Shown: positions 25,556 through 35,419, counted from the stretch's first letter. The stretch is 64,000 nt of DNA from an uncultured Roseovarius sp. (GCF_947489715.1 NZ_CANLER010000010.1:62001-126000), one strand, 5' to 3'. Notes: generated by a model not told the origin, from the sequence alone. Made by a program: numbers and translations.

Positions 25556-27088
25556 CTAGGCCCGCGTGGAACGCGGGGTGTATCCTTGGCCAGAGACGGC
25601 TGGCATCGACAGACTGCGTTGACCCGCAATGAAGGATGCCGCGATTGATTTGGGATCGAACTCCATGCGCGCCAGTAAATCTCGTATTTGACTGACGAGG
25701 TCTTCGTTGGTTTGATTTGCGGGCAAGCTCGAGGCGTTTGCCTTTGGGGGGAGCTTTGCCGCATTGCCGGAGAAGCCCAGTGCGCGCAAGAGATGCGTTG
25801 CGCCCGTTTCCGTTGTGACCTCTTCCAGAGAGGCTTCTACAAAATTGAGGATGCCCTTGTATTTTTCCAGGTAATAGGCTTGCCGGGTCTCCATTTCCAA
25901 CGCGTACCAGAGCGCCCGCCCGACCTGGCCAAGTTTGAGAAACTCGTCCGGATGCACCATGGCGTTGGGATAGGTCGGGCTGAGATACCATTGCCAGTCG
26001 ATGGTGACATTCTGGAAATCGCCGCGCGTGATGTAGCTTGCACATTGCCGCGCAAGATCGCGGCGCAAGACGATTATCGTCGTGCGGTCGGCAAGGTGAC
26101 TTTGGGCAATCGATTCAATCAACCCGCATTTGGCCAACGTGTGGTTCGTCTCGGCGTAGGGGGCAGTCAGACCCGCCAGTTTGCGGGACCAGAAATCACG
26201 AACATTCCGGTCCAGCCCGAAGGTATTGAAACTTCGCATGATCCGAATATCCGGCATTTCGACGCCGAACTGATCAATGCCAAGGGGTTCGTGGATGGCA
26301 TTGATTTCCAGGTTTTGCCCAAGAAGTTTTGCCAGCCAGGCCGATCCGGTGCGCCCTGCGGTAAGGGTAAAGAGGAAATCTGTTGGGATGGGGGCTTTCC
26401 TTGGGGTTTCGGCGGGCACGGATTGAATCGGTCGCCGATAGCCAAAATGGGCGATTTCTCCCGCGCATTCTTTGGCCACAACATCGGCTGCCGCAGGATA
26501 TTTCGCATAAACGGACCCCGCTGTCTGAGATTTGGGCCGAAATCCGGATTTGCTGGTGATGGTGTTGAAACGCTGCCAAAGCCCGTGGATGCCCAACGCG
26601 TTGATATCTTCCTCGAAATGCGCATACCGCAGGAAATGATCCATTTTCAGAGGGCCGGTAAATGGTGCAATCTCTTCGTTTTCGGTGGCAAATGCGCGGT
26701 ACCGAGTCACAAAATGTTCAAAATTCTGACCAAGCTGTTCTCCGCCTTCCCAATAGTAACGAGACACCATGACATCGAAAGGATCGCGGGTAATTGCCAC
26801 TTTCCTGTAGGTCGGCCAAATGTTTTCGGGGATACGGCGCGCGGCCTCTGCTGCGGTCATATGGTTATAAAAGACGTGATCCGTGGTGCTGCCATCGGGC
26901 CAGGTCTGGTAGGCGAAATTCTGGGCGCCGCGCCCGGTCCGTTTCTGGCGGGTTTCTTCGTCAACGGGTGTGATGGGCGTGATCACGCAGTCCGGGCCGC
27001 ATTCCGCAGCAAGTGCTGTCTCAAAGGACGTGCCCGCCACTTTTTTTGACTTGAAGAAGATAAGCTTGTGAGGATGGCAGATGATCAA
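25556..27088 (-). CDS. Tandem-domain sulfotransferase
   Basis: The 510-residue protein contains two sulfotransferase-type domains. Domain one starts HKLIFFKSKKVAGTSFETAL (residues 7-26; the PAPS 5'-phosphate loop) and has RDPFDVMVSRYYW (101-113; the 3'-phosphate motif). Domain two starts TLTAGRTGSAWLAKLLGQ (241-258) and has LRRDLARQCASYI (341-353). PAPS-dependent sulfation of glycans or protein is the likely chemistry. It lies 33 bp downstream of a TPR glycosyltransferase of the O-GlcNAc-transferase type, suggesting successive modification of one surface substrate. No signal peptide, so it acts in the cytoplasm. Confidence 0.82.
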   Translation of the reverse strand: MIICHPHKLIFFKSKKVAGTSFETALAAECGPDCVITPITPVDEETRQKRTGRGAQNFAYQTWPDGSTTDHVFYNHMTAAEAARRIPENIWPTYRKVAITRDPFDVMVSRYYWEGGEQLGQNFEHFVTRYRAFATENEEIAPFTGPLKMDHFLRYAHFEEDINALGIHGLWQRFNTITSKSGFRPKSQTAGSVYAKYPAAADVVAKECAGEIAHFGYRRPIQSVPAETPRKAPIPTDFLFTLTAGRTGSAWLAKLLGQNLEINAIHEPLGIDQFGVEMPDIRIMRSFNTFGLDRNVRDFWSRKLAGLTAPYAETNHTLAKCGLIESIAQSHLADRTTIIVLRRDLARQCASYITRGDFQNVTIDWQWYLSPTYPNAMVHPDEFLKLGQVGRALWYALEMETRQAYYLEKYKGILNFVEASLEEVTTETGATHLLRALGFSGNAAKLPPKANASSLPANQTNEDLVSQIRDLLARMEFDPKSIAASFIAGQRSLSMPAVSGQGYTPRSTRA

Positions 27089-27121
27089 GATGAATTCTCC
27101 GCTGGGTCGCCCATCGACTGG

Positions 27122-29347
27122 TCAGGACGCATTGACGTAAATATCACTGAGGGGTTCACCGGCCTGACAGGCCTCAACCACGGCGCGGAAACCGGTCTCA
27201 AGATCGCGGGTGTACCGGGTCGTATCAAAGAGAGGCGTGGTTTTCCGGTTTCTTTCCGTTTTCTCGTGCAGGGCACACCGCGCCGAACTATCCTTGGCCA
27301 GCGTCAGGATCAGGTCCTCATAGGCGGCCGCATCATGCGTGATCAGTTCCGGCAGGTGCATCGCATTCAGCAGGCTTGCCGCCACACGTGCTGCAAATTG
27401 CCGTCCGGCAAGGGTGACGACGGGCACCCCGACCCATAGCGCGTCGCTGGCGGTGGTGTGGGCATTGCAGTTGAACGTGTCGACGAAAAGATCGGCGTGG
27501 CGGTATCTGGCCAGATGCTCGGCCAGCGGCAGGTTGGCGCCAAATACGAGCCTGCCTGGGTCAACGCCGCGGCTTTCTGCCTCGGACCGCAGGTTGGCTT
27601 GCCCCTCTTCCCCCGGATCAAGCAGCCAGAGCACCGCATCATCCGTCTGCTTCAGAACGCGCATCCAGATATCGAACTCTGCGGGCGCAAGCTTGTAGCA
27701 ACTGTTGAAACAGCACAGAACAATTGCTTTCTCGGGCAAGCCATGATCCGCGCGCGTGTCATTCGTCTGTGCGATCTCACGATGCTCGTCAGTTGGTTGA
27801 TAGCTGTGGGGCATATGGATGATCTGTTCGGAATAATGCTCTCGTTCCTTTTCGGGAACCACCACCGGATCGGCGATCAGATAGTCCATGCACGGGCTGC
27901 CCATCGTGCCCGGATAACCCAGATAGTTTATCTGGATCGGCGCCAGGCCATCAAAGAACAGGCCCGTACGCGCCCCTCTGGTGTATCCTTTCAGATCAAC
28001 CGCGATGTCGAGCTTGTCGTTCCGGGCGATCTCTACAATCTCCTGATCGGTCAGGTCGTGGACATCGCGAAACACAGTTGCACAAGCTTTGGCACGGTCC
28101 GCGACGGCGCTTTCGCGGGGGATGTTCAGACTATAGAGGTAAATGTCGAATTCGGAGGTGTCGTGCTGTTCCAGAACGCCGGTTATCAGGTGCATCGTCG
28201 CGTGATCGTAAAAATCAGACGTAAAATATCCGACCCGAATGCGGGCGTTTTGCATGATGGGAAAGTCCCTGGGCCGGGCCTGCCAGTACCGTGCGTAGTT
28301 TCTTGATCGCAAGTGCTGGCGCGCGGGATCGTCTTCGAATTTGAGCACGCCCCAGGGCATGACAGGCTCACCGGTTATACCGAGCTGAGATGCGATACCG
28401 TCGAACGCCTCATAGGCCGTCCAGTCGCACAGCTTGGTTTGTAAATGCAACTTCTGGGCATGCGCCGCGTGCTTCGTTTCATCGAGAGCGACAGCCTTGC
28501 CGAACGCCGCGATCGCCTGGCTGTTTTGCTCCAGAGTGCAGCATTGGTTGCCAAGATTGAGATGGGCCACCGAATTTTCGGGATCAAGAGACGTGGCCTT
28601 TTCAGATACTTTTACTGCCGCCTCCAATTCGCCTGCGTGTTCATATGCCGTGCTGAGATTGGACTGATACGCGCTGTTCATGGGTGCCAGTTGCGCGGCC
28701 CTTTTGTACGCATCAACCGCCTTGGCCGGCTGGCCCGCCCGCATCCAGGCGCCGCCAAGCAATGTCCACATCTTCTCGTCGGAGTGAACTTTGGCGAGAT
28801 ATTTTTCAAGTGTCACCGTGGCCGCTAAGAAATCCGCGGCATTGAATTCTGCAACTCCGCATCGCTTGAGGTAATCCAAATTGCCGGGGTCAGCCAGGCA
28901 TGCCTGACGCGACCATCGGACGGCTTCGGCGGGTTGACCCGCAGCCTCATAAGCCAAGGCCAGGTTCAGGCAGTTGAGGCCGGATTTATAGATTTCCGCG
29001 GCCCGCAGAAAAGCGGGCAAAGCCACGTCCGGGTGCCCCATCTTCTGCGCCGCAAGACCGGCAAACTGCCAGAGTTTTTCCGATGAGGGATATTGGGAAA
29101 CCAGTTGGTGGCAGCGCGTTAACGTCCCTGCCCAATCCCCAGATGCAAAAAACGCGGATACGGCGCCTAATTCCTTGTCTGAAGGGTTCCGCACTTTCGC
29201 GTCGAGTTTGGCCCTGGCGCGTTGCGCCCGACGGTTCTGCGGAAAATTCGACAGTATTTCGTCATATGCGGTCAGTGCCGCCAGCATATCACCCCGCCGT
29301 TCAAGGCTGCTTGCCGATTGCAGAGCTTTTTGCACGCTGAAAGCCAT
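27122..29347 (-). CDS. TPR-containing O-GlcNAc transferase-like glycosyltransferase (GT41)
   Basis: The 741-residue protein has an N-terminal TPR solenoid (about residues 10-300, with repeats such as AGQPAKAVDAYKRAAQLAP) and a C-terminal GT41 catalytic half. The latter carries GYPGTMGSPCMDYLIAD, VLCCFNSCYKLAPAEFDIWM, LVFGANLPLAEHLARYRHAD and FNCNAHTTASDALWVGVPVV, the last being the nucleotide-sugar site. It probably transfers a sugar to Ser/Thr of protein targets. I chose ATG 29347 with GAGGG just before it rather than ATG 29362. It is the first gene of a unit with the sulfotransferase. Confidence 0.88.
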   Translation of the reverse strand: MAFSVQKALQSASSLERRGDMLAALTAYDEILSNFPQNRRAQRARAKLDAKVRNPSDKELGAVSAFFASGDWAGTLTRCHQLVSQYPSSEKLWQFAGLAAQKMGHPDVALPAFLRAAEIYKSGLNCLNLALAYEAAGQPAEAVRWSRQACLADPGNLDYLKRCGVAEFNAADFLAATVTLEKYLAKVHSDEKMWTLLGGAWMRAGQPAKAVDAYKRAAQLAPMNSAYQSNLSTAYEHAGELEAAVKVSEKATSLDPENSVAHLNLGNQCCTLEQNSQAIAAFGKAVALDETKHAAHAQKLHLQTKLCDWTAYEAFDGIASQLGITGEPVMPWGVLKFEDDPARQHLRSRNYARYWQARPRDFPIMQNARIRVGYFTSDFYDHATMHLITGVLEQHDTSEFDIYLYSLNIPRESAVADRAKACATVFRDVHDLTDQEIVEIARNDKLDIAVDLKGYTRGARTGLFFDGLAPIQINYLGYPGTMGSPCMDYLIADPVVVPEKEREHYSEQIIHMPHSYQPTDEHREIAQTNDTRADHGLPEKAIVLCCFNSCYKLAPAEFDIWMRVLKQTDDAVLWLLDPGEEGQANLRSEAESRGVDPGRLVFGANLPLAEHLARYRHADLFVDTFNCNAHTTASDALWVGVPVVTLAGRQFAARVAASLLNAMHLPELITHDAAAYEDLILTLAKDSSARCALHEKTERNRKTTPLFDTTRYTRDLETGFRAVVEACQAGEPLSDIYVNAS

Positions 29348-29570
29348 TCTGTGCCCTCGCATTATTTACTGGCCTGGCACGCTGTTCCCGCACCGCTGCC
29401 GTGGCACTAGCACGGTCGGCCTTAACATGCGGTGAAAAGGCGTTGTTCAGCGGTTCTCGTGACGAACCAAAGCTCAAATCTTGGGTCCACCCTTAGCAAT
29501 GCCAGCCTGTTTGGCCCTATTCCCTGAGCACGAAAATCTTAGCGAAAATGCCCCGCACCGTGGTCCGAAC

Positions 29571-30971
29571 TCATCGGATACAGCGACTGCTCACGATTTG
29601 CAGACGGTATTGCAGGGGGCAGAAAAACGGCATGAACGGGTTTTCACCGGGGTGTTCGATCGCGCGAAAGCTTAGCCACACGGCGATGGCCGCAAAAAGG
29701 ATGCCGCCAACAGCCTGACCGACCAATACGCCCGGAGCACCCATCCACCCTGCGAACAGGATCACGAACGGCCAGGTGCCCAGCGTGTGACGCCCCCAAT
29801 TGATCCAGCTGGAATAGGCCGGATGGCCCAGATTGTTGAAGGAGGCGTTGGAGACATAGATCGCGCCGTTGAAGAAGTTGGCCAGTGCCAGTGGTCCGCA
29901 GAACCAGAAGAGCAGCACCCGCGCATCGCCTTGTGCATCAAACATATCCGCCAGTGGAACGCGCACGAAATACAAAAGAAGGGCCGCAAGGCACACATAG
30001 GCGGTCAGGAACTTCAGCCCGTCGATATAACTTTCGCGTACCCGGTCCAGTCGGGACGCGCCGAAATTCTGTCCGATGATTGGGCCGATCGCGCCGGACA
30101 GCGCCAGAACGACAGAAAAGACCACGGGCACCAGACGACCGATTACAGCCATGCCAGCCACGGCCTCGGTGCCATATTTGGCCATCTCCCGCGTCACAAT
30201 GGCGCTGCCCAAGGGGGTTGCGACATTTGTCAGGACTGCCGGTATCGCGATCCCCGTGACCTTGGGCAGATCACGCCAGACTGTTTTGGGGTTGAAGGAC
30301 GCAAAGGCGTTGTATTCCCTGATCGCCGGATAGAGCGCAAATCCCATTGTAGCGATCCGTGCCAGCACTGTCGCCCAAGCCGCACCTTCAAGACCCAGCC
30401 CCAGTGTGAAGATGAAGATGGGATCAAGGACAGCGTTCACGCCACCTCCCAGAAGAGACGGGTACATCGCGCGTCTGGCGTCGCCATAGGCCCGCAACAC
30501 GGCGACGGTGACCATTGCCATGCCGGAAAACATCGTCGTGGGCAGAATGATGTTGAGATATGATTTGGCTTTTTCCGCGATTTCTCCGGTCGCGCCGACA
30601 AGGCCCAACAGGAAATCCGCGTACATAAGCATGACGATGGGAACGAGAATGCCGACCGCGATTGTAAACACAGCAACGCTGGTGGCATATCCCCTGGCTT
30701 CGTCGTTTTGATGCGCCCCGATTGCACGCGAAACCAGCGCCGCCGCGGCAATCGACAGCCCGATATTAACGGCGCTGGCAAAGAACATCAGCGTACTGGC
30801 GTAGCCTGCCGACGCGGCAAGCTCATCAACGCCCAGCAACGAGATGAAAAAGATGTCGATCAGATCGACGGCAAAGATCGCCATGAGGCCGATGCTGGCC
30901 GTCAGGGACATCGTTGATACATGACGCATCAGGTTGCCTTGGGTGAATTTCGCATCTGCTGTGTGGGCCAT
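29571..30971 (-). CDS. MATE-family multidrug/cation antiporter
   Basis: The 466-residue membrane protein shows about twelve hydrophobic helices in two similar halves, with the MATE features LMAIFAVDLIDIFFISLLG in helix 1-2, LRAYGDARRAMYPSLLGG between halves, and GAIGPIIGQNFGA in the second half. Such proteins export drugs or organic cations by Na+ or H+ antiport. It stands alone between the glycosyltransferase and GntR genes. Substrate unknown. Confidence 0.92.
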   Translation of the reverse strand: MAHTADAKFTQGNLMRHVSTMSLTASIGLMAIFAVDLIDIFFISLLGVDELAASAGYASTLMFFASAVNIGLSIAAAALVSRAIGAHQNDEARGYATSVAVFTIAVGILVPIVMLMYADFLLGLVGATGEIAEKAKSYLNIILPTTMFSGMAMVTVAVLRAYGDARRAMYPSLLGGGVNAVLDPIFIFTLGLGLEGAAWATVLARIATMGFALYPAIREYNAFASFNPKTVWRDLPKVTGIAIPAVLTNVATPLGSAIVTREMAKYGTEAVAGMAVIGRLVPVVFSVVLALSGAIGPIIGQNFGASRLDRVRESYIDGLKFLTAYVCLAALLLYFVRVPLADMFDAQGDARVLLFWFCGPLALANFFNGAIYVSNASFNNLGHPAYSSWINWGRHTLGTWPFVILFAGWMGAPGVLVGQAVGGILFAAIAVWLSFRAIEHPGENPFMPFFCPLQYRLQIVSSRCIR

Positions 30972-31121
30972 GGCCGTCTCTTTTCCGGTCGTTGAGCCAA
31001 GCTTAAACTACGCCACCCGGATGATCACGCGGCTTATGAATTCATTCAGGTCTGCAAGAAGCGCATGCAAAATCAGACGGGGGTGCAGATTGCGCGGCAT
31101 TTTCATTCGAGAATGTGCCGG

Positions 31122-31796
31122 TCAACCGGGTGACGTCGTGTCTAGGAAGCTTTGCGTGTTCTGGAGGCCCTGTTGCATGTGATCCTCAAGATGACGAAGC
31201 ATTTCGTCCAGATTATCCCCTTTTGCAAGACGGATATATTCGTCGTGGGATTCTCGGAGCGGGCCTGCACGGTCATGTGCCTTCTGGTGCATGGCGAAAT
31301 AGAACTGAAGGTTGGGCTTGAGCCGCTCCCAGCTTTGCAACAGTAAACTGTGGCCGGACAGTTCATAGCACCAATCATGTAGGTGCAATTCTGCCATGAT
31401 GGCGCCAAACGCATCGTTATCGGAAATCGTTTGGCACAACCGCTCGTTTCTCATCTGCAGGTCGGCAAGGCTGATCAGATCTCGTTTGTCCCAGCCGAAC
31501 TGAAACGCCATCTTTTCCAGCCCGGTGCGAAAGGAATAGATTTCCTGCAAATCCACGCGATCAAGTTTGCGAATGTAAGTGCCGCGAAACGGAAGGTTCA
31601 CCAGCAGCCCTATCTCGCTCAGGCGGATCATGGCTTCGCGCAATGTTGCACGGCTGACGTCAAGTCTTGCGGCAACCTGGGTTTCGAGAAGCTTGGAGCC
31701 CGGGACAAGATCACCCGTCAGGATGAGTTCCTGCAATCTTTCATGCGTGCGATCTTTCAGCGTATCGGTTGAGGGTGTTTGGTTTTGCGACTTCAT
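31122..31796 (-). CDS. GntR-family transcriptional regulator (FCD subfamily)
   Basis: The 224-residue protein has an N-terminal winged HTH (LVPGSKLLETQVAARLDVSR, then ATLREAMIRLSEIGLL) and a helical FCD ligand domain with metal-site His residues (MAELHLHDWCYELSGH). It is divergent from the TAXI binding protein gene. The intergenic region holds two copies of ATTGTCGACAAT, the most likely operator. It probably controls uptake and use of a small carboxylate or amino acid. Confidence 0.92.
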   Translation of the reverse strand: MKSQNQTPSTDTLKDRTHERLQELILTGDLVPGSKLLETQVAARLDVSRATLREAMIRLSEIGLLVNLPFRGTYIRKLDRVDLQEIYSFRTGLEKMAFQFGWDKRDLISLADLQMRNERLCQTISDNDAFGAIMAELHLHDWCYELSGHSLLLQSWERLKPNLQFYFAMHQKAHDRAGPLRESHDEYIRLAKGDNLDEMLRHLEDHMQQGLQNTQSFLDTTSPG

Positions 31797-31928
31797 CTCA
31801 ATCTCTTAATAGCGGCAACGCGACCGGATTGCATAGCTTCCAAAGAATGCGGCGATATTCCCTGCCAGGTTTCACGGCTTTGGAAGGACCACGGCCGGTC
31901 CGTTTTCATATTGCGGTATGAGATCAAT

Positions 31929-31960
31929 ATTGTCGACAATATTATTAATTGTCGACAATT
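31929..31960. promoter_or_regulatory. Paired palindromic operator ATTGTCGACAAT
   Basis: Two copies of the perfect 12-bp palindrome ATTGTCGACAAT lie at 31929-31940 and 31948-31959, with centres 19 bp apart. They sit 130 bp upstream of the GntR gene and about 150 bp upstream of the TAXI gene. FCD-type GntR regulators bind short palindromes of this TTGTnnACAA form. The remaining intergenic sequence (31797-32107) shows no gene. Confidence 0.75.
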
Positions 31961-32107
31961 AAGTGAGTTTTTAGTACTGTCACTTTCATTGAGATTCGAT
32001 AATTCCGCACTGTTCGGCCATGCGCCTAAATCTGTTCCGGCTGAAGCCAATTACCCTTCAACCGGATTCAGATCGGTGCGGTACCAAAAACGAAAAGGGA
32101 GACAGTT

Positions 32108-33100
32108 ATGCGCGCGTCTATCAAATTTGGAATGCGGCTGCGCTCAGGCGTTGCCGTGCTTGCGGCAGCGGCCCTGATGGGTGGCGGAACCATCGCCAAG
32201 GCAGAAGAGTTCCTGACGATCGGAACCGGTGGCGTGACCGGTATTTACTATGCTGTCGGCGGGGGAATTTGTAGGCTGGTCAATCAGGGGCGTAAGGAAC
32301 ATGGCATCCGCTGTTCGGTCGAAAGCACAGGTGGTTCAGTCTATAATCTGCGTACCATGCGCCAGGGGGAACTGGAGATGGGAATCGTCCAGTCCGACTG
32401 GCAATACCATGCGCTGAACGGTACCAGCCTGTTCGAAGAAAACGGCCCGGACGAGGAGCTGCGCAGCCTGTTCTCGCTTCACCCGGACACGGTCATCATC
32501 GCGGCGCGCACCGACGCTGGCATCACGTCGCTGGATGACCTTGGTGGCAAATCCATCAATTTGGGCAACCCGGGGTCGGGCACGCGCGGCACGGCCGAAG
32601 TGCTTGTCGATGCCCTGGGTTGGGACATGGATCATTTTGGACTGGTGACGGAATTGAAATCGGCCGAGCAGTCCTCGGCGCTTTGCGACAATACCATTGA
32701 CGCCTTCCTGATGGTTGCGGGCAACCCAGTTGCGAACGTGCTGGAGGCTGCCACGACCTGCGACATCAACATTATCGCGGTTGAGGGTAAGAAGGTCGAT
32801 CAGCTGATTGATAGCAAGCCCTATTATGGGAAAGTAACCATTCCGGGTGGGCTCTATCGAGGTGTGGACGAAGAGGTGCCGTCTTTTGGTCTGCCCTCGA
32901 CATTTGTCACCTCGACAAAGGTGCCCGAAGAGACCGTGTATGTGATGGTCAAGGCGGTTTTTGACAATTTCGACACGTTCAAGACCTTCCATCCCGCCTT
33001 TGCCAATCTGAAGAAAGAGGAAATGGTCGTGAACGGGCTCTCTGCCCCGATGCACCCTGGTGCCGAACGGTATTTCCGCGAGGTTGGCCTGCTGCAATGA
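32108..33100 (+). CDS. TAXI-family TRAP transporter substrate-binding protein
   Basis: The 330-residue product has a signal peptide (cleavage near AKAEE) and the TAXI hallmarks LTIGTGGVTGIYYAVGGGIC, STGGSVYNLRTMRQGELEMG and NLGNPGSGTRGTAEVLVDAL. TAXI proteins bind glutamate, other amino or organic acids and deliver them to a fused DctQM-type permease. No permease gene lies nearby, so its partner is encoded elsewhere. A ribosome-binding AAGGGAG precedes ATG 32108. Confidence 0.93.
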   Translation: MRASIKFGMRLRSGVAVLAAAALMGGGTIAKAEEFLTIGTGGVTGIYYAVGGGICRLVNQGRKEHGIRCSVESTGGSVYNLRTMRQGELEMGIVQSDWQYHALNGTSLFEENGPDEELRSLFSLHPDTVIIAARTDAGITSLDDLGGKSINLGNPGSGTRGTAEVLVDALGWDMDHFGLVTELKSAEQSSALCDNTIDAFLMVAGNPVANVLEAATTCDINIIAVEGKKVDQLIDSKPYYGKVTIPGGLYRGVDEEVPSFGLPSTFVTSTKVPEETVYVMVKAVFDNFDTFKTFHPAFANLKKEEMVVNGLSAPMHPGAERYFREVGLLQ

Positions 33101-33178
33101 GGCGCCTTCCCGAGAGGCGGTGGGATTGCCTGCCGTCTCTTCCTTTTTGACATACACATTAATCAGGAACGCAGACCT

Positions 33179-34129
33179 ATGACCAACAAGACCGATGGCC
33201 ATTCAACCCATGATGCCGAGGAGGACCTGCGTAATCAGGACATCAAGATCTTCCTGAACGGCAAGATCGTACCACGTGCCGAAGCAGTCGTTTCAGTCTA
33301 CGATTCCGGCTTCATGCTGGGGGATGGCATGTGGGAGGGGCTGCGGCTTTATGACGGGCAGTGGGCGTTTTTTGACGAACACATGGACCGGTTGTTCAAT
33401 TCCTGCAAATCTGTGTCGTTGGATATCGGGATGACCAAGGAAGAAATCCTGGCGGCACTCAACGCCACGGCTGTGGCCAATGGTATGACGTCGGACGCGC
33501 ATTGCCGACTGATGATTACCCGCGGCCCAAAGGTCAAGCCGTTCCAGCATCCCGGTCTCAGCCGGTCAGGGCCAACGGTAGTGGCTATCCTGGAGCATTC
33601 AAAACCTGTCGACAGCCTACAAAAGAAAGGTATCCGCCTGGCCACGGTGCCGCAGGTGCGCGGCCTGCCGATGAGCCAGGATGCGAAATATAACAGCCAC
33701 TCAAAGCTCAATTGCGTGATTGCCTGTCTTCAGGCCGAGCAGGCGGGAGCGGATGAGGCGCTGATGCTGGATCCGCACGGGTTTGTGAACACAACCAACG
33801 CCTGCAACTTCTTCATCGTCCGCCGGGGGGAGGTTTGGACCTCGACCGGTGACTATTGCATGAACGGGGTCACGCGGCAGAAGGTGATCGATCTGTGCCG
33901 GGCCAATGGCATTCCGGTCCTTGAGAAGAACTATTCGCTTTACGAGGCGATTGGTGCCGATGAGGCGTTTCTAACCGGTACATTCGGTGCGCAAACCCCG
34001 GTGGCCGAGATCGACGGAAAGCGCATTGGTGAGCATGATGGCGCGGGCCCTATGACCCGGCGCATCCGCGCGTTTTACAAGGAACTGGTGGCGCAGAATG
34101 TCGCTGAACAGCGGATCGCGAGAGGTTGA
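33179..34129 (+). CDS. Class IV PLP-dependent aminotransferase
   Basis: The 316-residue product is a fold-type IV aminotransferase of the D-alanine/branched-chain type: SVYDSGFMLGDGMWEGLRLY at 40-59, the PLP lysine in DAKYNSHSKLNCVIA, and a phosphate-binding region MNGVTRQKVIDL near 230. It lies 78 bp after the TAXI gene in the same direction and under the same putative GntR operator. It probably transaminates the amino acid (or keto acid) taken up by that system. Substrate specificity cannot be read by eye. Confidence 0.9.
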   Translation: MTNKTDGHSTHDAEEDLRNQDIKIFLNGKIVPRAEAVVSVYDSGFMLGDGMWEGLRLYDGQWAFFDEHMDRLFNSCKSVSLDIGMTKEEILAALNATAVANGMTSDAHCRLMITRGPKVKPFQHPGLSRSGPTVVAILEHSKPVDSLQKKGIRLATVPQVRGLPMSQDAKYNSHSKLNCVIACLQAEQAGADEALMLDPHGFVNTTNACNFFIVRRGEVWTSTGDYCMNGVTRQKVIDLCRANGIPVLEKNYSLYEAIGADEAFLTGTFGAQTPVAEIDGKRIGEHDGAGPMTRRIRAFYKELVAQNVAEQRIARG

Positions 34130-34354
34130 CCAAATGGGGTCAGGCAACGCCGTGTTGGACAGGTTTCTTGATGTCCTTTTGCGACCAAGCGCCAAGGACC
34201 GCGACGAAAGGTGCTGCCATCTATCAGGCAGGTGATCAGCGCATAGCGCTTTCTCTAAAATCTCAAAAAAGACATCGGCCGACAATCCAGTTCGGTGATG
34301 TCCAAATCGGGCACAGTCAGATTGTGGCTTGTGGGTGGTACCTGCCAAGCGTCG

Positions 34355-35374
34355 CTACCGCCGTTTCAACGTTTGCCCAAAACTGACGGTTGGCTCCAAC
34401 ACGATCCGTTTCGGGCCGGTCTGCCCGCCTACGCGGTCAACGATGACCTGCGCGGCTTGTCTGCCAATTTCGAGGCGGCAGGCGTCCATTGTCGCAAGTT
34501 CCTTTGGCAGTCCCTTCAACAGATTCACCCCGTTGAATCCCGCAAGCCCAATCTGACCGGGCACATCGATGCCCTGATCCAGAAGATAGAGCAAACCACC
34601 CGCGCCGATGATGTCGTTTGAATAATAGAGAAAATCGATGTCTTCATTGCGTTCAAGGATTTCCTGGGTCATCTCGCGGCCTTTCACAAGCGCAGAGCCG
34701 CCGGTGTAGAATTCCTTGTCGACGATCTCGACACCGGCCTTGGCCAGTGTTTCGGTGAACCCTTCAAAGCGTTTGCGGGCGCGGTGATCCAGCGACATCT
34801 TTGTACCCAGAAATCCGATCTGGCTATATCCGGCCTTGAGGATCGCCTTGGCCATCTTTTGCCCGGCAAGACGATGCGAAATACCTACGACCGAATCCAC
34901 CGGTGTGCCGTCGACATCCATGATCTCGACCACCGGAATGCCCGAGGCGGCCAGCATCGCGCGCGCGGCTTCGGAATGTTCCAGCCCGGCGATGATCACG
35001 CCCGAAGGGCGCCATGACAGCATTTCGTAGAGGACTTTCTCCTCCTTCTCACGCTGGTAGCCCGTGATGCCCACAACTGGTTGCAGGTCGGTGTCATCAA
35101 GGATCTGGCTGATGCCCGTCATCACTTCGGGAAAGACCATGTTTGACATCGACGGAATGACAACCGCCACCAGGTTGACGCGCTGGCTGGCAAGCGCGCC
35201 AGCGATCTTGTTTGGGACGTATCCAAGGTCCTTGGCGGCCGCCAGCACCCGCTTTCGGGTGGCGTCCGACACATCGCCCCGGTTGCGCAGAACCCGGCTG
35301 ACCGTCATCTCCGAGACACCCGAGGCATCGGACACGTCACGAAGGGTCAGCGGGCGATTGTCGTTATCTGTCAC
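34355..35374 (-). CDS. LacI-family transcriptional regulator
   Basis: The 339-residue protein starts with a LacI HTH (LTLRDVSDASGVSEMTVSRV, then LRNRGDVSDATRKRVLAA) and a hinge LGYVPNKIAGALASQR, followed by a periplasmic-binding-type core resembling gluconate repressors. It is convergent with the aminotransferase gene. Its own targets are not adjacent. A weak palindrome TGTTACCGCGAACA lies 32 bp upstream of the start and may be autoregulatory. Confidence 0.93.
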   Translation of the reverse strand: MTDNDNRPLTLRDVSDASGVSEMTVSRVLRNRGDVSDATRKRVLAAAKDLGYVPNKIAGALASQRVNLVAVVIPSMSNMVFPEVMTGISQILDDTDLQPVVGITGYQREKEEKVLYEMLSWRPSGVIIAGLEHSEAARAMLAASGIPVVEIMDVDGTPVDSVVGISHRLAGQKMAKAILKAGYSQIGFLGTKMSLDHRARKRFEGFTETLAKAGVEIVDKEFYTGGSALVKGREMTQEILERNEDIDFLYYSNDIIGAGGLLYLLDQGIDVPGQIGLAGFNGVNLLKGLPKELATMDACRLEIGRQAAQVIVDRVGGQTGPKRIVLEPTVSFGQTLKRR

Positions 35375-35405
35375 TGGGGCATCTTCCTGTTTGATGTTTC
35401 GAGGA

Positions 35406-35419
35406 TGTTACCGCGAACA
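35406..35419. promoter_or_regulatory. Possible LacI-type operator
   Basis: TGTTACCGCGAACA matches five of seven symmetric pairs and resembles the TGTTACCnnTAACA operators of gluconate-type LacI regulators. It lies just upstream of the LacI gene. Confidence 0.35.

Noticed and set aside
25688..27049. 453-codon plus-strand open frame
   Set aside because: Antisense to the tandem sulfotransferase; no recognisable motifs.
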